From assembly GCF_000588875.1 (NCBI RefSeq), contig NZ_JEMV01000012.1:31081-95080 (forward strand): a DNA stretch of 64,000 bases. Reading direction: 5' to 3'. Both the position numbers and the translations under genes were made by a program. Below are positions 8,910-18,438 of the stretch, one piece after another. Numbering within the stretch: position 1 is the first letter of the stretch; every line of letters starts with the position of its first letter. The notes under the pieces were generated by a model. The model was not told the DNA's origin. It saw nothing but the letters and a program-made list of their open reading frames with translations, and did no database searches. The DNA comes from Sphingobium sp. Ant17 (GTDB lineage Bacteria; Pseudomonadota; Alphaproteobacteria; Sphingomonadales; Sphingomonadaceae).

Positions 8910-9245
8910 TCAGCCGCGCCGCTCGATACCCGCCAGACGGGTTTCGGTCGCCGCAATATCGACGATGCGGACGCCATAGCGGCCATTGACCGTCACCACC
9001 TCGCCCTTCGCGATCAGCGCGCCATTGACCATGATGTCGAGCAGATCGTCGGCCTGCCGGTCCAATTCCACGATACTGCCTTCGGCCAGATCCATGACTT
9101 CGGCTAGACGCAGCGAGGTGGATCCGACCTCCACCGACATCCGAACCGGAATGTCCGCCAACAGCTTGAAATGACGATTGTTCGTCATGCGGCTGACGGG
9201 ATCTTCGGCGCGCTCCATCTTGGGGGCTTCGCTCATGTCGCTCAT
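8910..9245 (-). CDS. fliN: flagellar motor switch protein FliN
   Basis: C-ring protein that forms the base of the rotor with FliM. It has 111 residues and a SpoA-type domain covering most of the protein: DIPVRMSVEVGSTSLRLAEV, then LDRQADDLLDIMVNGALIAKGEVV, a strong FliN signature. It overlaps the fliM stop by 4 bases, indicating coupling. Confidence 0.95.
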   Translation of the reverse strand: MSDMSEAPKMERAEDPVSRMTNNRHFKLLADIPVRMSVEVGSTSLRLAEVMDLAEGSIVELDRQADDLLDIMVNGALIAKGEVVTVNGRYGVRIVDIAATETRLAGIERRG

Positions 9246-10126
9246 TGATCGGATCCTTGTACGAGTTTTTCAATCTGGAAGGCGGCACGGCCATCCTGTT
9301 CGCCGATGCTGCCATGGGCGACGATGCGGTTGCCCACGATCAGCGGCAAGGAGCGGCCGATCGTGACGGGAATGACATCGCCGACCTTCAATTCCATAAG
9401 ATCGGCGACGGAAAGATGGGGCCGCGCCAACACGGTGCGCGCGGGCAGACGGATGTCGCGCATCCGCCGGGCGATCCGTCCCTGCCAGACGGGATCGCAT
9501 TGTTCTTCGTCGGTCGGCAGCTTCGATCCCATCAGCGCTTCGACCGCGCGCAGGGCGGCCAGCGGAAAGACGAGATCGACCGGCCATTCCTGCTCGCGGG
9601 TCAGGCGAACGGTAAAGCGCTGGACGACCATCTGATCGCCGGGCGGGGCGCTGCTGGTGAAACCAACGCCGGTTTCGCGCATGACGAAGCTGGCATCCAG
9701 TGGCAGGATATCGCCCCAAGTCTCGACGACGCGCGCGATGATGGAGTCCGCCAGGCGAGCGATCAGCCGGTCTTCCGTGGGGGTAAATTCGCCGCGCGAC
9801 GGCAAGGGCCGGTTGCCAAGTCCGCCATAGAAGCAATCGACCAGTGTCGAGATCATGGCCGCGTCCATATGCAGCAACACCTGCCCCTTGAGCGGGAGCA
9901 GGCGATAGACGGACAAGCTGGCAAAGGCGGGCATGGCGGCGGACCAGGCGCTCATGTCCATCAACTGCGTCTCATGCGCGGCGACATGGGGGCGCGTACC
10001 CGAAATCGGTTCGATGAGCGCGCGCATGCGCCGGGCGAGCTTGTCACCCAGCCGGTCAAGCCCTGACAGCATCACCGGCGCCTGTGAATCCCCCCGCCCG
10101 AAGGCGTAGGTTTGAACGTCGTCCAT
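9242..10126 (-). CDS. fliM: flagellar motor switch protein FliM, short N-terminus
   Basis: C-ring switch protein linking FliG to FliN. It has 294 residues, shorter than the roughly 330 of enterobacterial FliM. The middle domain with YGGLG (the GGxG loop that contacts FliG) and a C-terminal SpoA domain (LMELKVGDVIPVTIG) are clear. The N-terminus starts MDDVQTYAFGRGD and lacks the LSQ-EIDALL peptide that binds phospho-CheY in other FliM proteins. Only 51 bases separate the start from the fliL stop, so a longer start is unlikely. Confidence 0.93.
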   Translation of the reverse strand: MDDVQTYAFGRGDSQAPVMLSGLDRLGDKLARRMRALIEPISGTRPHVAAHETQLMDMSAWSAAMPAFASLSVYRLLPLKGQVLLHMDAAMISTLVDCFYGGLGNRPLPSRGEFTPTEDRLIARLADSIIARVVETWGDILPLDASFVMRETGVGFTSSAPPGDQMVVQRFTVRLTREQEWPVDLVFPLAALRAVEALMGSKLPTDEEQCDPVWQGRIARRMRDIRLPARTVLARPHLSVADLMELKVGDVIPVTIGRSLPLIVGNRIVAHGSIGEQDGRAAFQIEKLVQGSDQ

Positions 10127-10177
10127 CTTTGTCCCCTGCCCTGCGGACCGGGGGACTTCCCGGCCTTTTGGACAGTG

Positions 10178-10798
10178 CTACTGAATAACGAAATTGGTAA
10201 AGTAAACGTTATCAACGCCTCCAAAACCGGTTTTTTGCTTCAAAATATCGTTAATTATCACCTTGATCTTCCCCTGCAGGGCTTGCTTGCCCTTCGGGGT
10301 CGCCAGCGTCTCTTCGGGCTGCTGGGCGAGCATCATGAGCACCTGGCTGCGGATCGCCATCTCGTGGGTCTTGATCGCGTCGATCACCCGCAGGTCATAA
10401 TAGGTCGATACCGCGAGCGAAATCTGGGCAAAGGAATCGGTGTCCGACATATTGGATGTGAAAGGGGCCTGAAGCTGGAAATAGGTCGCCTGATACGCGG
10501 TGGGATTGGCAGGGGGAGGCAGGTCGATACCCTTGCCATGCGCGCCGCCATGGGCCGTCGCGGTGCCACCATGGGGCACGGCATGCGCCTTGGCGATCTC
10601 CTCGGCACTTTCACCCGCCAGGACCAGCACCGGCTTGTTGGGATCTTCCTTCGGCCCTTCATCCTTGGGACTGAAGAAACCGGCGGCATAAAGTCCGCCC
10701 GCAGCGCCCGCGCCGCCGATCAGCATGGCGATGACGACCAGCAGGATCATCTTCATGCCCCCGCCCTTTTTCTTCTTGGCCTTTGGATCGTCGCTCAT
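10178..10798 (-). CDS. fliL: flagellar basal-body stator-associated protein FliL
   Basis: Single-span inner-membrane protein that surrounds or supports the stators. It has 206 residues: a Lys-rich cytosolic start (KAKKKKGGG), one membrane segment at about 16-40, a charged and Gly/His-rich linker (TATAHGGAHGKG), then the periplasmic FliL domain ending DNVYFTNFVIQ. It sits between fliK and fliM in the fli unit. Confidence 0.94.
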   Translation of the reverse strand: MSDDPKAKKKKGGGMKMILLVVIAMLIGGAGAAGGLYAAGFFSPKDEGPKEDPNKPVLVLAGESAEEIAKAHAVPHGGTATAHGGAHGKGIDLPPPANPTAYQATYFQLQAPFTSNMSDTDSFAQISLAVSTYYDLRVIDAIKTHEMAIRSQVLMMLAQQPEETLATPKGKQALQGKIKVIINDILKQKTGFGGVDNVYFTNFVIQ

Positions 10799-10826
10799 TC
10801 TTCCTGTCCCCCAGGCTCAAGGCCGA

Positions 10827-12842
10827 TCACGCGTAGCGCGCGCGAACGGCGTTGCGGGAACCGTCTCCCGCATCCGCATGGTTAAGAACGGCCGCGTCGT
10901 CGGCCGCTTTATGCGATTGCGCGATATTTTCGCGGCCCTGCCAGCGGCCTTGTCCCTGCCCCTGAAAGCTCGGCTGGCCCGCGCCCTGCTGGTGCGGCTG
11001 ACCCGACGCATTCTGTCCTGGTTGATCGGAGCGGGCGGTGTCGGCGGCAGGCGCGCGCTCGATCTTCACCTCGCTGATCTTCACCGCGGCCAGCCCCGCA
11101 TCGAGGCGCAGCCGGTCGCCATCCTGACGCAACGCCTGTTCGGCAAGGTCGGTGGCCACGGTGAGGGCGACGCTTGCCCCCTTTTCGCCCTGATGGATGT
11201 CGATCTGGATCGGGCCGAGCGTGTCGGCATTGATCTGAAACCGACCCTGGGCGCCATTCGCCGACAGGCCTGCGATATCCCGGGCCAGACTGTCGATCCA
11301 TTGGCCCGACACGCCCATGTCCACCATCTGCGCGCCCAGGCTGACGGACAGATCGGCGGCTGGGGCCGTGGGCAGGACCGGCGCGATCGCAGCGGGCTGG
11401 ACAGGCATCGGGATCGGGGTTGGCGCCACCGTGCCGTCGGCGCGCGGGGTAGCGGCCAGCGGGGCTACGCCTTCCGTATCGGTGTCCGTGGATTGCACGG
11501 CTGCCGTTGGCTGGCGAGGTGCGGCGCGGGCGGTCATATGATCGCGCACCAGTTGCAGCAGCGATACTGCTTCGGCCCGTATCGGCGTGTCGACAGGTAG
11601 CGGGGCAATGGGAGCGTCGTCAGCAACGACGTCCTGGGCTGTGGCAGCGGCCAGCTTGGCAGGCGCGGCGATTGCTGGCGTGATGCGCGAAGGCGCGAGC
11701 GATGCAGCGGCCAAGGCGCGCGCAGGCTGAGCGGCAGGAGCAATATCGGGTACAGCAACGGGACTGGCGAGCGGCGACACGATGCTGGTAGCGGCGGCTT
11801 GCGGGTCAGGCAGCGGGAGCGGATCGGTGGACTTTGCAGCGTCAGCATCCTCCGACGGCGGGCGGTCGAGACTGGCAGGGGCCAGCGGCGCAACGCTGCC
11901 CGGTTGCGGCAATGCCGATGGCATGGCGATGCGCGCGGCGCGGGTGGGGTCGGTCGTTTCGGCCGGAGGATTGGCCGAGGCGACCGGCGCCGAGGGCGGC
12001 GGAAGACGCGGTTCGACCGGCATGGCGAGGGGTAGTTCCTCGCCCTTTGACGGTTCGGTTTGAGCGTCGGCGTACAGCGAAGCGGACAAAGGTTCGGCTT
12101 TTTCGGACCCGGCTGCCTCGTCCGATCCTATGTCCGTTTCGCTGTCCGTTTCGTTATCCGCGATCGGTGTGCGGAGCTCTGGACGTGCGACGGAAGGCGC
12201 GGCGACGGCCGCTTTCACGGGCGCAGCGATCGCCGCTTCGTCGGATGGGGTGACAGGCTGGACAAGGGAGGATGGCGGCGTTGTGGTCATCTGAGGGCTG
12301 TCCGCCGCCTGTGGGATCGCCGGATGGCTCTCGCCCGCCTCCGGGACCAAGGTGGCGTGCGAAAGCGGCGTGGGGATTGGGTGAGCGGCGTGCGCAGGCA
12401 TGACGACCGGCTGCGGCGCGTCGGTTGGGGCTTCTGGCGCGATAGGCAGCGGGACGACAGGCGCAGCAGCCTGAGTCAGGACGATTGGCTTCACAGGCAC
12501 CATTTGGGCGGGCTGCGTCATGGCAGGCGCGTCTGGTGCCGCCTGTGCCACATGGGGCGCAGGGCGCGCAGGGGCTGGATCAGCGACAAGCTCTCCGCTT
12601 TCCCCGGCCGCGGGCAGTGGCACAGGCGTCGGGGTAACCAGCGCGGCAGGCGCAGGCGCTGCGTTCGGCGCTACGGTCGCTGCGCCTGGCATCGACGCCG
12701 TCGCGCTGGGCTGGGGTGTTGCCGCGTCAAGCAATTGCGCGAAGTCGGGCGTGCCCGGCATCGGCGCGACGCCTGCGCCCTTACCCGTTGCACCGGTCGG
12801 TGTCGTGAAAAGCAATGCCTTGATAGTTGCGAGCATAGTCAT
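10827..12842 (-). CDS. fliK: flagellar hook-length control protein FliK
   Basis: Secreted molecular ruler that measures hook length and triggers the FlhB switch. It has 671 residues. The long central region is extremely Pro/Ala-rich (PAP, PVV and PLP repeats), as expected of an extended ruler. The C-terminal Flg_hook domain reads GRFQINADTLGPIQIDIHQG, then LTVATDLAEQALRQD. The start MTMLATIKALLF follows the fliJ stop with one base between them. The Pro-rich part codes in a strongly GC-biased way but stays open throughout. Confidence 0.9.
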   Translation of the reverse strand: MTMLATIKALLFTTPTGATGKGAGVAPMPGTPDFAQLLDAATPQPSATASMPGAATVAPNAAPAPAALVTPTPVPLPAAGESGELVADPAPARPAPHVAQAAPDAPAMTQPAQMVPVKPIVLTQAAAPVVPLPIAPEAPTDAPQPVVMPAHAAHPIPTPLSHATLVPEAGESHPAIPQAADSPQMTTTPPSSLVQPVTPSDEAAIAAPVKAAVAAPSVARPELRTPIADNETDSETDIGSDEAAGSEKAEPLSASLYADAQTEPSKGEELPLAMPVEPRLPPPSAPVASANPPAETTDPTRAARIAMPSALPQPGSVAPLAPASLDRPPSEDADAAKSTDPLPLPDPQAAATSIVSPLASPVAVPDIAPAAQPARALAAASLAPSRITPAIAAPAKLAAATAQDVVADDAPIAPLPVDTPIRAEAVSLLQLVRDHMTARAAPRQPTAAVQSTDTDTEGVAPLAATPRADGTVAPTPIPMPVQPAAIAPVLPTAPAADLSVSLGAQMVDMGVSGQWIDSLARDIAGLSANGAQGRFQINADTLGPIQIDIHQGEKGASVALTVATDLAEQALRQDGDRLRLDAGLAAVKISEVKIERAPAADTARSDQPGQNASGQPHQQGAGQPSFQGQGQGRWQGRENIAQSHKAADDAAVLNHADAGDGSRNAVRARYA

Positions 12843-12843
12843 C

Positions 12844-13269
12844 TCAGCCTTCCCCTGTCCGCTGCATGCGGCGATAGCGCGGCAGCGCCGCCAGCTTGTT
12901 TTCGCGCCATTCTTCAAGGGTCGCGCGGGCGCGATCCTTGAGGCGGGTGGCGATTTCCTTTTCGCGATTGGCGGCGAGCGTCACGCCCTCCTTGGTCTCC
13001 ACCTTGCGCCGCGCGTCGTAGAGCGCGCCGTCAAGCTGTCGCCCTGCCTGTTCCAGCCGGGTGGCGAGTTCCTGCATGGCGGCGAAGGACGCGCCGGTGG
13101 CGGCCCCTTGCGTTTCGAACAATTCGTGCCGGACCTTGTTCAATCGGTCGATATTGCGGGCAAGGCCATCGGCCTCGTCGCGCGCGCGCGCGGTTTCTGC
13201 GACGGCCATGGCATGTTGGACATGGCGCACGCGCAACACGCGATGGCGGCGGGACACCAGCCCCTTCAC
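12844..13269 (-). CDS. fliJ: FliJ-like flagellar export coiled-coil protein
   Basis: Cytosolic coiled-coil protein that couples the FliI ATPase ring to the export gate. It has 141 residues, nearly all heptad-rich helix (MAVAETARARDEADGLARNI onward), with a basic N-terminus (KGLVSRRHRVLRVR). FliJ sequences are poorly conserved, so the call rests on length, coiled-coil character and position between fliI (4-base overlap) and fliK. Confidence 0.8.
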   Translation of the reverse strand: MKGLVSRRHRVLRVRHVQHAMAVAETARARDEADGLARNIDRLNKVRHELFETQGAATGASFAAMQELATRLEQAGRQLDGALYDARRKVETKEGVTLAANREKEIATRLKDRARATLEEWRENKLAALPRYRRMQRTGEG

Positions 13270-14594
13270 GCGCCGAACCCGGCGATCAGCGCGGCGGCGC
13301 TGGTGTCGAGGTCGATGCGGCTTTTCTGATCCTGCCGGATGAAGTCGAGAATTTCCTGACGGCGCTGCACCGCTTCGTCGATCACCGGATCATTGCCGGG
13401 GCGATAGGCGCCCATCAGGATGAGATCGCGATTTTCCTCATAAGCGGCCCACAGGCGGCGATAATTGGCGGCGGCCAGGCGATGATCGTCTGGCACCACA
13501 TCGGCCATGACGCGCGACAGGGACTTGCCGATGTCGATCGCCGGAAAGATCGCCTGTTCCGACAGATGGCGGGACAGGACGAAATGGCCGTCGACAATGG
13601 CACGCGCCGCGTCCACGATCGGATCGTCGGTGTCGTCGCCATCGGCCAGCACGGTGTAGAGCGCTGTGATCGAACCACCGGTGCGGGCGTCCACTCCGGC
13701 CCGTTCGACCAGGCGAGGAATGAGCGCGAGGGCCGAGGGCGGATAGCCCTTCATCGCGGGCGGCTCGCCCAAGGCCAGGCCAATTTCGCGCTGGGCATGG
13801 GCGCAGCGGGTCAGGCTGTCGATCAGCAGCAGCACCTTTTTCCCACGGGCGCGGAAATATTCGGCGATGGCGGTGGCGCGTGCAGCGGCGCGCAGGCGCA
13901 GCACCGGGGGATGATCGGCAGGTACGGCGACGACGATACTCTTGTGCATCGTGTGTTTGAGTTTGGTTTCGAGAAAGTCGCTGACTTCGCGGCCGCGCTC
14001 GCCAATCAGGCCGACAACGACGATGTCGGCTTCGGCCCCGGCGATCATCTGCCCCATCAGCACCGACTTGCCGACGCCAGAGCCTGCGATGATGGCGATG
14101 CGCTGGCCGCGCCCGGCGGTGAGCAGCGCGTTGACGGCGCGGATGCCAAGATCGAACGGCTCGGTGACGCGGCCGCGATCGAGGACATTGCCCTTCACGC
14201 CGTTGAGCGGCCAGGTGCCGCCCGCGAGGATCGGACCTTTGCGGTCCAGCGGCTGGCCCATGGCGTCGACGACGCGGCCGATCAGCCCTTCCCCCACCTG
14301 CACCATATTAGCCTGGCTGTCAGGTTCGACCCGCGCGCCATTTTCCAGCGGCGCGTCGCTGTCGAGCGGCACCAGCAAGGTACGGCCGCCGCGAAAGCCC
14401 GCGACTTCGGCGCGCGCGATCGTGCCGTCGCTGGCGATCACCCGCGCGCCCGCGCCGATCGGTCGGCGAAAGCCGGTGACTTCGAGCATGCCCGCATCAT
14501 GGCTGACCAAGCGGCCGACATGGCGCGGCGCGCGGTTCTGCACCTGCAGATGGTCGAACAATGTTTCGGCCTGGGCCAGCGAGGCACGGATCAT
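13266..14594 (-). CDS. fliI: flagellum-specific export ATPase FliI
   Basis: F1-beta-like ATPase that powers and orders export of flagellar proteins. It has 442 residues. Walker A GSGVGKSV is at about 171-178, and Walker B is in KKVLLLIDSLTRCAHAQRE. The stretch EPPAMKGYPPSALALIPRL is typical of FliI/SctN. It overlaps fliH by 4 bases and fliJ by 4 bases. No catalytic residue appears missing. Confidence 0.97.
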   Translation of the reverse strand: MIRASLAQAETLFDHLQVQNRAPRHVGRLVSHDAGMLEVTGFRRPIGAGARVIASDGTIARAEVAGFRGGRTLLVPLDSDAPLENGARVEPDSQANMVQVGEGLIGRVVDAMGQPLDRKGPILAGGTWPLNGVKGNVLDRGRVTEPFDLGIRAVNALLTAGRGQRIAIIAGSGVGKSVLMGQMIAGAEADIVVVGLIGERGREVSDFLETKLKHTMHKSIVVAVPADHPPVLRLRAAARATAIAEYFRARGKKVLLLIDSLTRCAHAQREIGLALGEPPAMKGYPPSALALIPRLVERAGVDARTGGSITALYTVLADGDDTDDPIVDAARAIVDGHFVLSRHLSEQAIFPAIDIGKSLSRVMADVVPDDHRLAAANYRRLWAAYEENRDLILMGAYRPGNDPVIDEAVQRRQEILDFIRQDQKSRIDLDTSAAALIAGFGA

Positions 14595-15322
14595 GGCCTG
14601 CCCTCCATATCGTCAAGCAACGCGCGCAGGCGGGACAGGCGCACGTCCGGGCCATCCTCGACCCAGCCTTCGGCGGTTTCCAGCCGGACGCAGCCGCGCA
14701 GCATCGCCTTGTCGGGCACCAGCTTAACGCCGATCTGTTCGCCTTCCAGCATGGCGATATCGTCGGGGTGGAGGTGGAGCGCGCCCTTCTCATCATTCTC
14801 CTCGATGAAGGCGGCGACCGTGTCGCAGCGCTGCACGAGGCGTTCGATATCGATCTCCACCTCACCCACAATCTGTTCGACCAGGCGGACGACCGTGGCC
14901 GACAACATGGTGGACAGCATGCCGCTGGGCGCTGGCGACAGGGAGGCCAGCGATTCGGCGAGCCGTTCGCGGATTTCCGTGTCGGTGCCATGGGCGTCGG
15001 CGGTGATCCGGCAGCCTTCGTCGAAGCCGAGCGTGAAGGCTTCCATCCGCGCTTCTTCGAGCAGATCGATTTCCGGCTCGACCTCCGCCATGGCGGCGCG
15101 GATCGTTGCGGTCTGCGCGCCGGGATGGGCGGTATAGAGGCTGCGGAAACCGCTGCTTTCGCTCTGGACGAAGCCGGCAACCGCGACCGGCGCGAAGTCG
15201 CGGACAGCCTCCGCCCCCCAAATTCTGGTCCCGGTTCCGCGTGCGCGGACCGGTTCCAGAGTCCTGGCTGCCGCATTTTCCGAGTCGTCGGCTGATAGCC
15301 AACTTGAAAATGCTTCAGACAA
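14591..15322 (-). CDS. fliH: FliH-like regulator of the export ATPase
   Basis: Peripheral protein that binds FliI and tethers it to the C-ring. It has 243 residues: a variable N-terminus, a helical middle with acidic heptads (VEPEIDLLEEARMEAFTLGF) and a C-terminal domain (LVEQIVGEVEIDIERLV … GCVRLETAEGWVEDG) as in FliH/SctL. I favour the TTG at 15322, because AAGGGGA lies 5 bases before it and it overlaps the fliG stop. A GTG at 15340 or the ATG at 15361 would overlap fliG further. Confidence 0.85.
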   Translation of the reverse strand: MSEAFSSWLSADDSENAAARTLEPVRARGTGTRIWGAEAVRDFAPVAVAGFVQSESSGFRSLYTAHPGAQTATIRAAMAEVEPEIDLLEEARMEAFTLGFDEGCRITADAHGTDTEIRERLAESLASLSPAPSGMLSTMLSATVVRLVEQIVGEVEIDIERLVQRCDTVAAFIEENDEKGALHLHPDDIAMLEGEQIGVKLVPDKAMLRGCVRLETAEGWVEDGPDVRLSRLRALLDDMEGRP

Positions 15323-16331
15323 AGTCGTTCCCCTTGCCACCGAGCATGATGGTGCCTGCATCCGCCATGCGGCGGGCGGTGGCGATGATCAGTTTCTGCG
15401 CTTCCAAGACTTCGGCGAGGCGGATCGGGCCACGCTCCTCGATCTCGTCGGCGATCGCCTGTGCCGCGCGCGCGGACATGCAGCTGAAGATCTTGCCCTT
15501 GAGCATGTCGTTCACGCCCTTGAGCGCCACGACCAGCACGCTGTTGTCGATGGTCCGCATCAGCGCGCCCAGATTCTTGTCGTCCATGTCCACAAGGTTG
15601 TCGAAGACGAACATCTCCTCCTCGATGGTCTGGGCGATCATCTTGTCGCGCTTGGCGACCGCCTTCATGATGCGCTGCTCATTATCCTTGCGGACATTGT
15701 TCATGATCGCGGCTGCCTCGACCGTGCCGCCGCGCTGCGAGGCCGCACCCTGCTTGCCGACCGGGCCGCGCATCAGCAACTGCTCCAGATCCTCCAGCGC
15801 CTCGTTCGAGACCGGTCCCAAGGTGGCGATGCGATAGACGATCTCCTCCTGATATTCGGACGGCAGCAGTTGCAGCACGTCGGCGGCCACCGGTGCTTCC
15901 AGATGGGCCAGCACGATCGCCATGATCTGCGGATGCTCCGCCTCGATCAGTATCGCGACTTCCTTGGCATCCATCCATTTGAGCATTTCAAGCTGGGTGG
16001 AGCGGGTCGGCGGGGTGATGCGCGCCAAGATGGTTTCGGCCCGTTCCTCGCCCAGCGCCTTGGTCATGGCGCCCCGGATATGGCGGGTCGCGCCATATCC
16101 GATAGTGGTGCGCTTCTTCGCCTTGGCGACGAAATGGTCGAGCGCTTCGTTGACCTCTTCGGGATGGACATCGGCGACGTCATACATGGCATAGCCAAGC
16201 TGACGCACTTCATCCGGTTCCAGGCGGGAGAGGATTTGCGCGGCTTCATCCTCATTGAACAGCATCAGCAGGACGGCGGCAGCGGCGCTGCCCTTGAGCG
16301 CTTCGGGGCGGCCAGGAACGATCTCAGGCAT
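15315..16331 (-). CDS. fliG: flagellar motor switch protein FliG
   Basis: Rotor protein that receives torque from the stator. It has 338 residues with the three-domain FliG layout. The middle EHPQ motif is present (ILIEAEHPQIMAIVLAHLE). The C-terminal torque helix carries charged residues (FVFDNLVDMDDKNLGALMRTID). It overlaps the fliF stop by 8 bases and fliH by 8 bases. Confidence 0.97.
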   Translation of the reverse strand: MPEIVPGRPEALKGSAAAAVLLMLFNEDEAAQILSRLEPDEVRQLGYAMYDVADVHPEEVNEALDHFVAKAKKRTTIGYGATRHIRGAMTKALGEERAETILARITPPTRSTQLEMLKWMDAKEVAILIEAEHPQIMAIVLAHLEAPVAADVLQLLPSEYQEEIVYRIATLGPVSNEALEDLEQLLMRGPVGKQGAASQRGGTVEAAAIMNNVRKDNEQRIMKAVAKRDKMIAQTIEEEMFVFDNLVDMDDKNLGALMRTIDNSVLVVALKGVNDMLKGKIFSCMSARAAQAIADEIEERGPIRLAEVLEAQKLIIATARRMADAGTIMLGGKGNDFV

Positions 16332-18069
16332 TTTCCTTCTTCCCCTCCTTCAGGAGGTCGCGAACCACCAGGGCGGCGCGGTCGGGATCCTGCTTCACGA
16401 AGTTGCGAATGAGGTCGGCGCGCTGGGCATAGTCATAGGTGGAAGAGATCATGTCGAGTGTGACCGGCCGTTCGGGATCGGGCGCCTCGACCACCTGCTT
16501 GGTGAGTTCGGACGAGATTTCCTGGCCGATGCGCTGGCCTTCCTGCGCGGTCTGTTCGGCGGCGGCGGCCTGGGTGGCGGCGCGGCGCTTGAGCAGCGGG
16601 CGACCGATGCCAAAGACCAGGAGCAGCGCGACCAGCAGGGCGGTGCCGTTGCGCACAAGCGGGTTCATCCAGTCGGATTCATACCAGGGGATGACGGTTT
16701 CGGGCGTCTTGAGGAAGCTGCGCGAGGAGAGCGCCACCACGTCGCCACGGGTCTGGTCGAAGCCGACCGCGCCCTTCACCAGCGCTTCCAGGGCGGCGAT
16801 TTCCTGCGCGGTGCGCGGCTTGCCATCCGCGCCGGTGTCGAGCGCCACGGCGACAGACAGGCGCTTGACGGTACCGATCGCATCCTTGGTCACGGACACT
16901 TCACGGCCGAGTTCAAAGCTGCGGTTGAAGGTTTCTTCGGTCTTCATCAGCGGGTTGGGCGGAGTGCCGGGCGTCTGAGCGGCAGTTTCGCCCTGCTGCA
17001 CGGCCTGACCATTGGGGTTGGTCTGGGTCACGGTCGGGTTGACCGGTGCCTGGTTGGTCAGCGCGCCGGGGATGCCCGTCGCCTCCCCCGTGCCCTGGCC
17101 ACGCGGGTCGGATGCCCAGGTGCCCTGTTCGACGCGCAGCCGCGCTTCGTCCTGCGGGAAGGTTTCGCGGGTCGCCTGCCGCTCGGCGAAATTGAGTTCG
17201 GCATGGACTTCGGCGGAGAAATTGCCCTGGCCCAGGATCGGGGTCAGCAGGGCGATGACCGACTGGCGATAGCGATCCTCGATCCGGCCCTGGATCGACA
17301 GTTGGCGATCGTCGGCGGCGTCGCCGTCATTATTGCTGAGCAGGCGGCCATTCTGATCGACCAGCGAAATCTGGTCGGGCGACAGGTCGGGAATGGAGGA
17401 GGCGACGAGATGTACGATCGCGCTGACCTGTGCGTCGGTGAGCGTGCGCCCCTGCGCCAGCCGCAGCATCACCGATGCGGATGGCTTGGCGCGGTCGCGC
17501 AGGAAGACGCTGGGCGGTTCGACGGCGAGGTGGACCTTGGCGCTTTCGACGCTGTCGATCGCCTCGATCGTGCGGGCGAGGTCCATTTCGCGAGCGGAGC
17601 GCAGCTTTTCGCCCTCGACCGCGCGCGAGGCGCCCATCGGCAGGCTGTCGATCATGCTGTTGCCGTCGGGCGCGCTCTTGGGCAGGCCCTGGGCGGCAAG
17701 CATCATCTTCGCCTTGAAATAATCATCCTCGCTGACCGTCATGCTGCCGGCGTTATCGAAGTCGAAGGGGATGCCGGCCTGCTCCAGCACCTGCGCCACG
17801 GCCGACTTGTCGGCGTCGGGCAAGGCGCGGAACAGGTCACGCTGGGGCGGTTCGCGCAACGCCAGCCAGGCAAGGCCCGCCAGCGCGATGACGCCGAGCA
17901 TACCCAGCAGCGGCAGGCTCTTGGCCACCGCCGGTTGCTGGATGAAGCCGGTGAAGCGCGCCTTGAGCGCGTCCATGCCCTTGAGGTTCGTCCGCGCCGC
18001 CGAAGCGGGTGCCGGAAGAGCGGGCTTGGCGGCCAGGCCGCCGTCGATGGTGAGTGCGTTCTCGCTCAT
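16324..18069 (-). CDS. fliF: flagellar MS-ring protein FliF
   Basis: Inner-membrane ring protein on which the basal body is built. It has 581 residues: a first membrane span at about 52-70 (SLPLLGMLGVIALAGLAWLAL), ring-building domains (for example VESAKVHLAVEPPSVFLRD), a low-complexity Pro/Gln/Asn region around 320-375 and a second span near 475-495 (GTALLVALLLVFGIG). The C-terminus provides the FliG contact. It follows fliE closely. Confidence 0.97.
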   Translation of the reverse strand: MSENALTIDGGLAAKPALPAPASAARTNLKGMDALKARFTGFIQQPAVAKSLPLLGMLGVIALAGLAWLALREPPQRDLFRALPDADKSAVAQVLEQAGIPFDFDNAGSMTVSEDDYFKAKMMLAAQGLPKSAPDGNSMIDSLPMGASRAVEGEKLRSAREMDLARTIEAIDSVESAKVHLAVEPPSVFLRDRAKPSASVMLRLAQGRTLTDAQVSAIVHLVASSIPDLSPDQISLVDQNGRLLSNNDGDAADDRQLSIQGRIEDRYRQSVIALLTPILGQGNFSAEVHAELNFAERQATRETFPQDEARLRVEQGTWASDPRGQGTGEATGIPGALTNQAPVNPTVTQTNPNGQAVQQGETAAQTPGTPPNPLMKTEETFNRSFELGREVSVTKDAIGTVKRLSVAVALDTGADGKPRTAQEIAALEALVKGAVGFDQTRGDVVALSSRSFLKTPETVIPWYESDWMNPLVRNGTALLVALLLVFGIGRPLLKRRAATQAAAAEQTAQEGQRIGQEISSELTKQVVEAPDPERPVTLDMISSTYDYAQRADLIRNFVKQDPDRAALVVRDLLKEGKKENA

Positions 18070-18072
18070 GAT

Positions 18073-18423
18073 TTAGACCGGCATGCTCATAATGTCCTTG
18101 TAGGCGGACAGGAGTTTGTTGCGGACCTGAAGGGTCGCTTCGAAGCTGACCGACGCCTGCTGCTTGGCCAGCATGACGGCGGCGATGTCGGTGGTTTCAC
18201 CACGTTCGAAGGCGGCGGCGGCTTCACCGGCCTTGCCCTGCAGGCCGTTGACCTCCTGCAGTGCGCTGTTGAGCGCTTCGGTGAAGCCGCCAGGGGCCGT
18301 ACCCTGGGGTGCGCCTGCACCGCCGACCGCGCCGGTCGAACCGATGTCGCGCAGCGCGGCGTTCTTTTGCAGGATGGCGTTGCGGATCGCCATCACGCTG
18401 TCGGTCGCGGAAATGCCGGTCAT
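18073..18423 (-). CDS. fliE: flagellar hook-basal body adaptor FliE
   Basis: Rod adaptor joining the MS ring to the proximal rod, and the first exported flagellar protein. It has 116 residues. The conserved C-terminal half reads LQEVNGLQGKAGEAAAAFE … SFEATLQVRNKLLSAYKDIM, a clear FliE signature ending MSMPV. It lies 15 bases downstream of the enhancer-binding regulator gene and begins the structural part of the fli unit. Confidence 0.94.
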   Translation of the reverse strand: MTGISATDSVMAIRNAILQKNAALRDIGSTGAVGGAGAPQGTAPGGFTEALNSALQEVNGLQGKAGEAAAAFERGETTDIAAVMLAKQQASVSFEATLQVRNKLLSAYKDIMSMPV

Positions 18424-18438
18424 ATCCTATGTCCCCCC

